A stretch of DNA of 64,000 nucleotides, taken from contig CBDBFZ010000002.1 of assembly GCA_965205225.1 (NCBI GenBank), positions 620,001 through 684,000 of the forward strand, in the 5' to 3' direction. The notes under the pieces were generated by a model. That model saw only the letters and a list, made by a program, of their open reading frames with translations, searched no databases and was not told the DNA's origin. The position numbers and the translations under genes are program-made. Shown here in pieces: positions 1 through 6,913 of this stretch (positions within the stretch are counted from its first letter, which is position 1; each line of letters starts with the position of its first letter). The stretch comes from Litorimonas sp965205225. GTDB lineage: Bacteria; Pseudomonadota; Alphaproteobacteria; Caulobacterales; Maricaulaceae.

Positions 1-1244
1 ATGGCTTCCGGGAGGTCATTCAATCGCGTCAACATAGCGTCGATGATGTCCTCATTGACCCAGCGTTTGATCCGCCGTTGTTTCCCCGTCGTGCATTTGG
101 CTTTGACGGGACAGGCCGCGCATTCGTCCGGCCAGTAAACTTGCATGTCCTTGCCCTGTTCAACTGACATGAAGCGATAGGTCATCTTCTGACCACCTGG
201 GCATTGGTAACTATTGTCTTCGGGCTGATAGAGGAAGTCATGTTTGCCAAAGCGGCCCGCGGCTTTAGAGCCAGATGTGTAAGGCTTGGGCACGTATGTT
301 GTAGCGCCCAGTTTCTCAGTCGCCATAATTTCTGCACCGCTGAAGTAGCCACGATCTGCAAAGACTGTAATGTCTTTTCGTCCAATGGCGGCTTGGCCTT
401 GTTTCGTCATCTTTGTGAGCTGCACTTTGTCAGAGACAGTGTTTGTTACCTCATGCGCGACAATGAGATGGTGCTCGGTATCGACAACCGTCTGTACGTT
501 ATACCCCACCATACCAGCCTTTGTGCTGGTCGCCATAGCCACTGAGTCCGGGTCAGTTAAGGATACTTGTTTCTTAGAAGACGCGGCGAGATCATCTTTC
601 AACTGTTGAAGCTCAGCCATCTTCTCACGCATTGACGTAATCTTTTCCTTGAGGCGTTCAGTCTTGGCCTCAGCGGCCTCGCCTTCCTGTAAATCCGTCG
701 CGTCCAGTGCATGAAGGTATTTCTCTATAGAATGCTCAATCTGGCCGATGCGCCGCGTGAGCTTGCCGCGTGTGAAGTTCTTTTCTCTCGCGTTCACGGC
801 CTTGAACTTGGCTCCATCAATCGCAACCATTGTGCGCGCGAACAGACCAACGTCACGGCAAAGAGTCACAAATTGAGAACAGGTTGATTGGATAGCGGTG
901 CCGTTGTCTTTTCTAAAGTCAGCAATCGTTTTGAAGTCAGGTGCAAGCTTGCCCGTCAGCCACATAAGCTCAACATTACGCCCCGCTTCGCGTTCAAGCC
1001 TACGGCTAGATTGGATACAGTTGAGATAGCCGTAAATGTAGAGCTTGAGCAAAATAGACGGATGATAACCGGGACGGCCTGTCGCCTTGGGCCGGACGCG
1101 CTCGAAACCCATTGAGAGTAAATCTAGTTCATCAACGTAGGCATCAATGACGCGAACAGTATTATCTTCATCGATATACTCGTCCAGACTTTCAGGAAAT
1201 AATATGGACTGATTTCGATCTTGGCCTTCAATAAAGCGCTTCAC
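1..1244 (-). CDS. IS1182-family transposase, 3' end beyond window
   Basis: A continuous minus-strand frame starts at GTG (1242-1244), six bases after a clean GGAGG (1251-1255), and stays open to position 1, giving about 414 residues without a stop. The protein begins KRFIEGQDRNQ and carries the family's N-terminal features (GYHPSILLKLYIYGY, then DFKTIADFRKDN). A DDE-type core follows with MVAIDGAKFKAVN, ADRGYF and a cysteine-rich stretch (CPGGQ, CAACPVKAKC). These are typical of IS1182 transposases. The visible part shows no damage, so this copy may be active. The C-terminus is not visible. Confidence 0.85.
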   Translation of the reverse strand, partial: MKRFIEGQDRNQSILFPESLDEYIDEDNTVRVIDAYVDELDLLSMGFERVRPKATGRPGYHPSILLKLYIYGYLNCIQSSRRLEREAGRNVELMWLTGKLAPDFKTIADFRKDNGTAIQSTCSQFVTLCRDVGLFARTMVAIDGAKFKAVNAREKNFTRGKLTRRIGQIEHSIEKYLHALDATDLQEGEAAEAKTERLKEKITSMREKMAELQQLKDDLAASSKKQVSLTDPDSVAMATSTKAGMVGYNVQTVVDTEHHLIVAHEVTNTVSDKVQLTKMTKQGQAAIGRKDITVFADRGYFSGAEIMATEKLGATTYVPKPYTSGSKAAGRFGKHDFLYQPEDNSYQCPGGQKMTYRFMSVEQGKDMQVYWPDECAACPVKAKCTTGKQRRIKRWVNEDIIDAMLTRLNDLPEA

Positions 1245-1306
1245 AATAAACCTCCGATTCAATCACCGGAACTATATCACAAAAAACTAACCGTTTTCAC
1301 ACAGCC
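1..1306 (-). mobile_element. IS1182-family insertion sequence, right-hand part (runs off window)
   Basis: The element holds one transposase gene reading leftward and off the window edge. A likely terminus lies at 1291-1306, where the minus strand reads GGCTGTGTGAAAACGG just outside the transposase ribosome-binding site. The other end is outside the window, so the inverted repeat cannot be checked and this boundary is inferred from its position and from the look of IS ends. Confidence 0.7.
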
Positions 1307-1643
1307 ACTCCCCATTGCGATCTAGACCAGCATCTTGATTGACGCGGATTTGTGACATTCGGTTAGATGTTAATACTTATAAAGTTTGGCTTAGGACGTA
1401 CTGAGATCTGCTACAATTGCACTAACAGCAGCCCCCAAGCTTTCGGTTGTTCACCCCCTAATGGACCTCCCTTGAGAACTTGTCACGTCGACCTTTCCCG
1501 TTGTCCAGACATCTGCATCGAAAAGATGCGACGTCCCTTTGAATACCAAGAAGGCCTTCCGCATTTCTACTTTTTTAATTGGGTCTGATTGATTTAAAAC
1601 AATACTAATCTACATTAGTATCCACGCACATAAATTAACATCC
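1307..1643. other. intergenic DNA, no gene recognised
   Basis: About 340 bases lie between the IS end and the 3' end of the HEPN-like gene. Short open frames exist (for example 1367-1588 on +) but show no family character, no ribosome-binding site and poor composition. The DNA is AT-rich toward 1600. I see no convincing promoter, terminator or repeat. Confidence 0.5.
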
Positions 1644-2180
1644 TCAAGTGTTTTTTTTTAAATTATCGACCGAAATAATTTTGACGTTTCGGATATAGCG
1701 TATCGAAGCGTTGTATACGTCTTGGGACCTAGCTTTTTTGTCATGCCAGACCTTGCCTTTTGCCATACTTAATTTAGCTTCCTCATTTAATTTTGAAAAG
1801 AGCACAACATTTTCAAAGTCCTCACTCGACATCCAGTTCTCGTGTGCTAGCACATTTCTAAGTTCATAGATTTCGAGGAATAGCTCTCTCGCATAATTAA
1901 ACACTGTCGATATTACTAAATCTTCTTCACTGTATTCAAAAGAGGTAAGAAAATCCATTCTAGCTTTTGGGTTAGGTGAATTTTTCAACGTTTGCTTCGC
2001 TTCACGAAGCTCTGGCCCATGAGATATATAGATTGTCTGTTGTATAACCCCTTGGATGTACGAGCATAGGCGGATAACTGACGAACTCAAATTTGTGAAT
2101 TCTGGAGGCAAGCTTATCTCGGCACCCGAGCGCGTACTTATCTTCGATCTGTCGTCTATTTTTTGGTAATACTTAGCCAT
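1644..2180 (-). CDS. HEPN-like hypothetical protein (RNVLAH motif)
   Basis: This 178-residue protein is encoded in AT-rich DNA unlike the downstream core genome. A helical middle part (about 60-125) leads to ELRNVLAHENW, which contains R-x4-H, the signature of HEPN domains. HEPN domains act as RNases in toxin-antitoxin, abortive-infection and CRISPR-associated proteins. The C-terminal part is basic and ends near KIISVDNLKKNT. There is no signal peptide or membrane segment. No nucleotidyltransferase (MNT) partner is adjacent; the nearest genes are the transposase and, divergently, the GIY-YIG gene. The HEPN assignment rests on this motif and helical character only, so a non-catalytic relative is possible. 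Confidence 0.5.
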   Translation of the reverse strand: MAKYYQKIDDRSKISTRSGAEISLPPEFTNLSSSVIRLCSYIQGVIQQTIYISHGPELREAKQTLKNSPNPKARMDFLTSFEYSEEDLVISTVFNYARELFLEIYELRNVLAHENWMSSEDFENVVLFSKLNEEAKLSMAKGKVWHDKKARSQDVYNASIRYIRNVKIISVDNLKKNT

Positions 2181-2472
2181 ATTCGTCGACGATATTGGCG
2201 TTGGCCGCCATGTAAAGCAAGCGTCCAGTCAGTGCATTGAAAACAAAGAACGGTAAATATTGCGAGCTTCCTTTTAAGAGCGTTCTTAGCCGCTCAACAT
2301 TATCCGTTTAAAAGTAATGGCTGTTCGGGCTACCTTAGAGCGCTAAGTCAGGCGTTCTGAATTCGGTATTAACTTTCCGAGAAACACCAAACAAAGAAGC
2401 CGACGATCAACAACGAAGTAATATTCAATATTCTGTACCCATTCCCTGCATTCTTATATACAAATTTTGATT
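2181..2472. other. divergent intergenic region, AT-rich
   Basis: This is the shared upstream region of the HEPN-like gene (leftward) and the GIY-YIG gene (rightward). It is AT-rich near 2400-2470 and probably holds both promoters, but I could not fix any -35/-10 pair or operator. No coding potential is seen. Confidence 0.4.
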
Positions 2473-2763
2473 ATGATGCAGGTTTATATGATAACTTATC
2501 CAACCGGTAAAATTTATATCGGGAAGGATAGTATTGGAAGTTTTAGGTATTTTGGTAGCCCGAGCATTGCGGTGGTAAATGAAGACTTTTTGAAATTACC
2601 AAGAAATTTGCAGAAAGATTACACCGTCAGAAAGCAAATTCTTTGGGAATCTAAAGATAGCTCTGAGCAACTTTTGTCCTCCAAAGAAGTAGAATATATT
2701 CTTCAGTATCAGTCAAACAACCCAGAAATTGGTTATAACCGCTGGCCTAAATTCAAAAAATAA
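2473..2763 (+). CDS. small GIY-YIG family nuclease-like protein
   Basis: A protein of about 96 residues opens with QVYMITYPTGKIYIGKDS, which matches the GIY-YIG signature (a V/I-Y-x-I-T strand followed by K-I-Y-I-G). A conserved tail follows: KEVEYI near residue 72 and GYNRWPKF at the end. Compact single-domain GIY-YIG proteins of this length are widespread, often near mobile DNA, and mostly uncharacterised. A DNA endonuclease role is inferred from the family. There is no partner domain and no intron or homing context. Two adjacent ATG codons (2473 and 2476) are possible starts, and a TTG at 2467 is also in frame; none has a good ribosome-binding site. Confidence 0.7.
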   Translation: MMQVYMITYPTGKIYIGKDSIGSFRYFGSPSIAVVNEDFLKLPRNLQKDYTVRKQILWESKDSSEQLLSSKEVEYILQYQSNNPEIGYNRWPKFKK

Positions 2764-2824
2764 GAATTTATTTCGTGTAATAACATGATTGACTGCTGAT
2801 TTATGACTATAAACCTTATTGCCT

Positions 2825-3715
2825 TCAATCTAATTCGTCAAAGAAATAATCATCAACTTCTTTTATCGACAAGACTTCTTTTTCGGAACAGCCAACATTA
2901 AAGCGAAGCATGAGCTCTACTAAGCGCGCCCCATCTATCAAAACTATATTAGTCCCAAGTTTTTCTGCTTTTTCTTTAGCCGATCGAGTGGACCGTGAGC
3001 TAGTTATAAAAATACCTTTTTGGGCATTATGATAGTTCAAAGCACCAAAAAAATCTCGGATATCCCCCGCACCCACTGTATTTGTATCTTTGTATCTTTT
3101 CGCTTGAACATAAATTTGATCGACACCCAGAAAGTCCTGATCGATCACCCCATCAACACCATTATCACCAGTCTGGCCAATTTTGCGGACGGCATCTTCT
3201 TGAGTTCCACCGTAACCCATTTCAACCAGCAAACTCACGATTACTTTCTCAAAAAAGTCAAGGCTTGAAGCCACTAATCGGGAAAGTAAATCGCTTGAAA
3301 TGGTATCCTTCAAAGATTGATACGCCTCATACAGGCTTTCTTCCGGATCCAATTCTTCTGAAATAACTTTTGCTTGTACTGAAGGCTTAGGTTTATGGAG
3401 GTTTTTTCGTTCGCGAAAATCTAGATAATTTTTGAATTGCCCTAAATACTCATTGTCAATGGATTGTGTCTGATTCAATGCCTCTAGCCCGCGTGGAGTG
3501 ATTTCGGCAAATCTTCGTTTATTTGAACTTATTAAACCAGCCTTACTCAAATAGGTTTTCGCCCAGTGGATTCGATTATATAAGAGACCTTGTTTACCGC
3601 TTGGAATCGTAGCGTCTCTCTCTTCTTCAGATAAATAGAATTGATCGGCAATAGGCTCAATTAAATCACGGACTCTAACCTCGCCGTGTTTAAGATGCTC
3701 GAGAAGAGGGCGCAT
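2825..3715 (-). CDS. mrr: Mrr-type restriction endonuclease, N-terminus cut by a stop
   Basis: The 296-residue product has an N-terminal winged-helix Mrr_N domain (about 1-85) and a C-terminal Mrr catalytic domain (about 150-270). Catalytic residues are visible as D188 in GVDGV and QAK at 204-206. A GIFITSS strand follows, the usual PD-(D/E)XK-like arrangement of Mrr_cat. Mrr enzymes are type IV nucleases that cut modified foreign DNA. Upstream of this ATG the same frame continues as M-A-V-P-D-Y-stop-T-L, the usual beginning of Mrr proteins, so the natural start is at 3742 and codon 7 (3722-3724) has become TAA. Translation must restart at 3715, which lacks a Shine-Dalgarno. Function is therefore uncertain. 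Confidence 0.8.
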   Translation of the reverse strand: MRPLLEHLKHGEVRVRDLIEPIADQFYLSEEERDATIPSGKQGLLYNRIHWAKTYLSKAGLISSNKRRFAEITPRGLEALNQTQSIDNEYLGQFKNYLDFRERKNLHKPKPSVQAKVISEELDPEESLYEAYQSLKDTISSDLLSRLVASSLDFFEKVIVSLLVEMGYGGTQEDAVRKIGQTGDNGVDGVIDQDFLGVDQIYVQAKRYKDTNTVGAGDIRDFFGALNYHNAQKGIFITSSRSTRSAKEKAEKLGTNIVLIDGARLVELMLRFNVGCSEKEVLSIKEVDDYFFDELD

Positions 3716-3812
3716 AAGGGTTTAATAGTCAGGAACAGCCATACGCCGTCTTAGAGGCCTCTGGATTTAGCCGCAACTAAATAGAGGCGATCAGGTAAGA
3801 GGTTTAAATAGT

Positions 3813-3974
3813 TCATAAATATTTTTTAACCCGCTGACGACGTCCCTTAACAACCTCCAACTCATGCTCCAACCTCTCAAACAACGGCCAGACCGCATCG
3901 CCCTGCGTGTCGATAATCCGCGCAAGAACGCCCAGCTCATATTCTAAGTCTTCAGCTGTGACCGTATTACTCAT
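3813..3974 (-). CDS. 53-residue protein of the mobilisation cluster
   Basis: A small frame beginning MSNTVTAEDLEYELGVLAR and ending RQRVKKYL. Its ATG lies inside the last codons of the upstream gene (shared ATGAGTAA, 8 bases), which implies translational coupling. The sequence is amphipathic and helical, acidic at the front and basic at the end. I do not recognise a family. Its place as third gene behind a ribbon-helix-helix protein, next to a relaxase, suggests an accessory mobilisation or regulatory role. Confidence 0.5.
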   Translation of the reverse strand: MSNTVTAEDLEYELGVLARIIDTQGDAVWPLFERLEHELEVVKGRRQRVKKYL

Positions 3975-4305
3975 TCAGCGGTGAACTTTCCCGAAAATCA
4001 AATTCATTCTCTGTCTCGCCAGGCGCTGGCCTGTGTAGTAACTCTAGCTCTTCAGCGGTGAAAAACCCGCTCTCCTCTGCATAGATATCCTCGAAGGTCC
4101 CAAAGAGACTTTTAGATGTCCTTTTGAGGCGTTCTTTCAAATTACTGATGAGGCCCTCAAACATTTCGTCACCGCGTGCGATGGCAGCGGCTTTCTCTGA
4201 GGCGGGCACGCTGGGCGTGACGCGCATGACATAGATCATGAAAGCCGCAAGGGCTTCGGACTGTATCGCGAGCTTCTGATTAATCAGCTCACTCTCACGG
4301 GTCAT
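3967..4305 (-). CDS. 112-residue hypothetical protein of the mobilisation cluster
   Basis: The ATG directly follows the stop of the ribbon-helix-helix gene (TAG then ATG, no gap). The last 8 bases overlap the next small gene, so the three form one unit. The protein is mostly helical (MTRESELINQKLAIQSEAL at the start), with an acidic C-terminus (ENEFDFRESS). No known domain is recognised. Immediate coupling to a CopG-like DNA-binding protein and a nearby relaxase suggests a role in mobilisation or its control; that is inferred from context alone. Confidence 0.55.
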   Translation of the reverse strand: MTRESELINQKLAIQSEALAAFMIYVMRVTPSVPASEKAAAIARGDEMFEGLISNLKERLKRTSKSLFGTFEDIYAEESGFFTAEELELLHRPAPGETENEFDFRESSPLNE

Positions 4306-4488
4306 CTAATCCAGCCTGCGGATCATAGCGCTGTTATGTTCCAGACTATATTCGTCCGAAAGAAACACCTTCAGCGCATTATTCACTGTGTCTGAAATCG
4401 ACACATGCGGGCGCGTCGTCGCAAACTGAAGCTTGGCGTAAGTATCGTGATCAACATAGGCACGTACGCGCGGTTTTGATGTGGTCAT
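4306..4488 (-). CDS. ribbon-helix-helix (CopG/Arc-like) DNA-binding protein
   Basis: A 60-residue protein of ribbon-helix-helix size and shape. The N-terminal strand PRVRAYVDHDTYAKL is followed by two helices with SISDTVNNALKVFLSDE. RHH proteins bind DNA as dimers and often repress their own operon or mark oriT for a relaxase. A perfect inverted repeat (ATCTCC-TGAT-GGAGAT, 4493-4508) overlaps its ribosome-binding site and is a natural autoregulatory target. It heads the three-gene unit 4488 to 3813. Confidence 0.65.
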   Translation of the reverse strand: MTTSKPRVRAYVDHDTYAKLQFATTRPHVSISDTVNNALKVFLSDEYSLEHNSAMIRRLD

Positions 4489-4492
4489 AAGT

Positions 4493-4508
4493 ATCTCCTG
4501 ATGGAGAT
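4493..4508. promoter_or_regulatory. inverted repeat over the CopG-like gene's RBS
   Basis: ATCTCC and GGAGAT face each other across TGAT, five bases from the start codon. The minus-strand arm supplies the GGAGAT ribosome-binding site, so protein binding or RNA hairpin formation here would block translation. Confidence 0.4.
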
Positions 4509-4602
4509 TACAAAATGAAGTTTAATCTAGCTTTGGACTAGGTCGGAAAATCGAACAAATCGCTAAGTGGATTTAGGATAGTTCAAGTTTCAGAGAGTTT
4601 CT

Positions 4603-6534
4603 CTATCTCGACAACCCTCTATCGCGCTGTCGATCCCTGACATCCCAACTGATGCCGCCGCCTCTGCTGGCGCGTCCGATGATGTTTTGACCTCGGCGGC
4701 GCTCCATGATGGGTCGCCATGGCACAAGCGTGAACTCTCGCGATTTTTCTATGACAGCAGACTTACCGCTAGGCCGTTCAATCGTCTTACTGAAAACACC
4801 CTCAATGTGAGACGCGCCTGATGATGAGACGTAAGTTTTACCCAGAGACTCGGATTGAAGTTCTCCTGCTTCCTTGAAGTCCATAGCTTTCAACTCGTTG
4901 ATGGACTGCTGAAAGAGCCTATCCTTATCTCCAATCGCAAATCCCATTTGCCTCAACGCGGCGCGGCGCATTGAGGCTGCGTCCAATAGTTTTCTACTCG
5001 TTCGCTCTTCCTCAAGGGTTCCCATTTTCAATTCCTCGTCGAGCCACGTTGCCCCACGCGCGGTTTGCATCTGGCTTATCGTCAATGTGCTGTCCCGCGA
5101 TAGAGGTGTTGGGAGCGTCTTCGCCAGCTGCTTGTGATATGCCCTGATGCGGTCCAGATAGTCATCTGGAATATCCCATGCTCCATTAGGATTCTTACTC
5201 ACGATATTCACCCTACCCAAAGCTTCGAGCCTTCGCTCATGAGCGTCGGTATATGCTTTCGTATTGTTCTCTTCGAGATAGACGTGAACGGGTGAGAACT
5301 GCCCGTTCCGTTTTTTTGCGTGGGCGACGATGTTAAAGTCGGATTGTTTGGGTTCGGGGTCAAACGTATGAACCGTTACGGCTTGCCCGACTGTAAGCGA
5401 GTTAAAGAGATCATCCTCCGCGACCTTTGCGTAGAGTGGCTGGCCTCTCAAGTTCTCCAATACGACAAAGCCGCCTTCGCGGGTGTCATCGGGCCGGCCA
5501 AAGCTGCGGACAATGCCTGCCTGCGAGCGAGCGCTTGGGTCGGCGGGGTCAAAGATTGCATTTGCGCCCAGACTCAGTGATGCGCTTCTCTCTCCAAAGG
5601 CGCGGTGCAAAGTTTTGATGATGTCATTCTGTTCGCCCATCTTTGTCAGCGTCTGGGTAAAATCTGGTTTGACGCGCCATTGCCCGCGCCCTTCATAATC
5701 CGCCAAGCCCATCCGCTGAAGCGTCTTGATGCGGCGCGCGAGAAGTTGTTTGCGCCAGAGCTGTCGCGGCGGAACGGGCCTTCGAAGGTCCAGCGTTTCA
5801 CCATCGCGCGCTCGGTCGATCATCTTATCCAAATCGGTCTTGTGTTGCGCGTCGATTGTGCGCGCGAGTTTGGCGCGTTTCTCCAGCTCACTCATTGGCC
5901 CAAGTTCGAGGCTCGCAATCTCCTGTGCCCGCTCTCTGATACCGTGGGAAACATACTGACGCGGTATGACCAAATCTTTGCCGTCATCTCTAACGCCGCG
6001 CACCGTTAGATGTGTATGCGGTTGCGCGGTGTCGTAATGATCAACGGCAACCCAATCTAGCTTTGTTCCGAGGTCGCTTTCCATGCGAGAGACAAGCTCT
6101 CTGGTGTAAGCTTTGAGGTCTGTCATTTGCTCCGCGTCTTCGGGCGAAACGACAAAGCGAAAATGATGACGGTCATCCTTGCATCGGTCCCGAAAACTCT
6201 CCGCGTCCACGTCATGGATCAGCGAGCCATAAAGCTTGCCGGGACTGGCGTCTTTTTGTGTGGCGTCTCGTTCTAAATACGAGAGATGATCTTTGAGCTT
6301 CGCGGCTCCAGTCCCAGCCATTCTTTTGATCGACGCTTGAACGATAACACGGCGGTGGAAACTATGCTGAACGGTTCGGCTTGGTCGCGCCCGACTGCTG
6401 CTCGACCGTCCGCCTCGGCGCGGCGCAAGAGAGTCCAGAAAACTCTGCGGGCGTTTGGCCCGAGCGCGCCTTCCACCTGACGCTTTTCGCTTCGCGATTT
6501 GAACGCGGAATTCATTGTCTTTGTCTTGGCTCAT
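4603..6534 (-). CDS. VirD2-like relaxase with DUF3363 domain
   Basis: A 643-residue relaxase. The basic N-terminus (about 1-70, rich in R and K) precedes the MobP/VirD2-type nicking domain. The histidine motif is HYDTAQPHTHLTVRG at about 165-180 (HxH metal ligands), and KLDWVAVDHYD precedes it. The C-terminal half, from about residue 200, looks like DUF3363, common in alphaproteobacterial mobile elements. It would nick oriT and lead the strand into a recipient. No coupling protein (TraG/VirD4) or mating-pair genes are in the window, so the element would be mobilisable in trans rather than self-transmissible. It reads away from the repeat-rich region 6535-6913, the likely oriT. Confidence 0.8.
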   Translation of the reverse strand: MSQDKDNEFRVQIAKRKASGGRRARAKRPQSFLDSLAPRRGGRSSSSRARPSRTVQHSFHRRVIVQASIKRMAGTGAAKLKDHLSYLERDATQKDASPGKLYGSLIHDVDAESFRDRCKDDRHHFRFVVSPEDAEQMTDLKAYTRELVSRMESDLGTKLDWVAVDHYDTAQPHTHLTVRGVRDDGKDLVIPRQYVSHGIRERAQEIASLELGPMSELEKRAKLARTIDAQHKTDLDKMIDRARDGETLDLRRPVPPRQLWRKQLLARRIKTLQRMGLADYEGRGQWRVKPDFTQTLTKMGEQNDIIKTLHRAFGERSASLSLGANAIFDPADPSARSQAGIVRSFGRPDDTREGGFVVLENLRGQPLYAKVAEDDLFNSLTVGQAVTVHTFDPEPKQSDFNIVAHAKKRNGQFSPVHVYLEENNTKAYTDAHERRLEALGRVNIVSKNPNGAWDIPDDYLDRIRAYHKQLAKTLPTPLSRDSTLTISQMQTARGATWLDEELKMGTLEEERTSRKLLDAASMRRAALRQMGFAIGDKDRLFQQSINELKAMDFKEAGELQSESLGKTYVSSSGASHIEGVFSKTIERPSGKSAVIEKSREFTLVPWRPIMERRRGQNIIGRASRGGGISWDVRDRQRDRGLSR

Positions 6535-6572
6535 CTGTCTACTCAGTTAAGGGTTCAGACAGTCTAATAAGG

Positions 6573-6696
6573 GGTGGGCCTACCGTAAGTTTCAAGGTTT
6601 AAAGGGAAAAATAATGATTGGTGGGCCTACGGCTTTTGAAAAAAGCCCCACCAAAAACGATGTGCAGACAAAGGCCTACCACTTGGGTGGGCCGAC
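6573..6696. repeat. GGTGGGCC repeats and hairpin, oriT-like
   Basis: GGTGGGCCTAC occurs at 6573-6583 and 6620-6630, and GGTGGGCCGAC at 6686-6696. A further GGCCTACC lies at 6673-6680. Between copies two and three GGCTTTT and AAAAGCC form a hairpin, flanked by GGTGGG and CCACC, which extends the stem across a bulge. Iterated sites beside a relaxase start codon are the expected form of an oriT, though this region could also be a regulatory region for the flanking divergent genes. No nick-site consensus was identified. Confidence 0.45.
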
Positions 6697-6913
6697 CTGT
6701 TTTATCTTGCACTCACTATCGTCTACTCAAATTCAACTTTTCTATTTAATTGCCGCCATGGCGTCTACGTCGTCTGGCGGGACTGCTGGAGCCGCCCCAC
6801 ACGAGCGGAGGCAGGCGCGCCAGACTCGCCGCAGAGTGGCGAAAATATCACCCAAAAGCCAATCATGAATTGCAATTTTTCTTTGTAAATGCCCTAATGC
6901 AGTTGGAGGATTC

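Noticed and set aside
1367..1588. 73-codon open frame on the + strand
   Set aside because: It has no ribosome-binding site, no family resemblance and an amino-acid make-up typical of chance frames in noncoding DNA.
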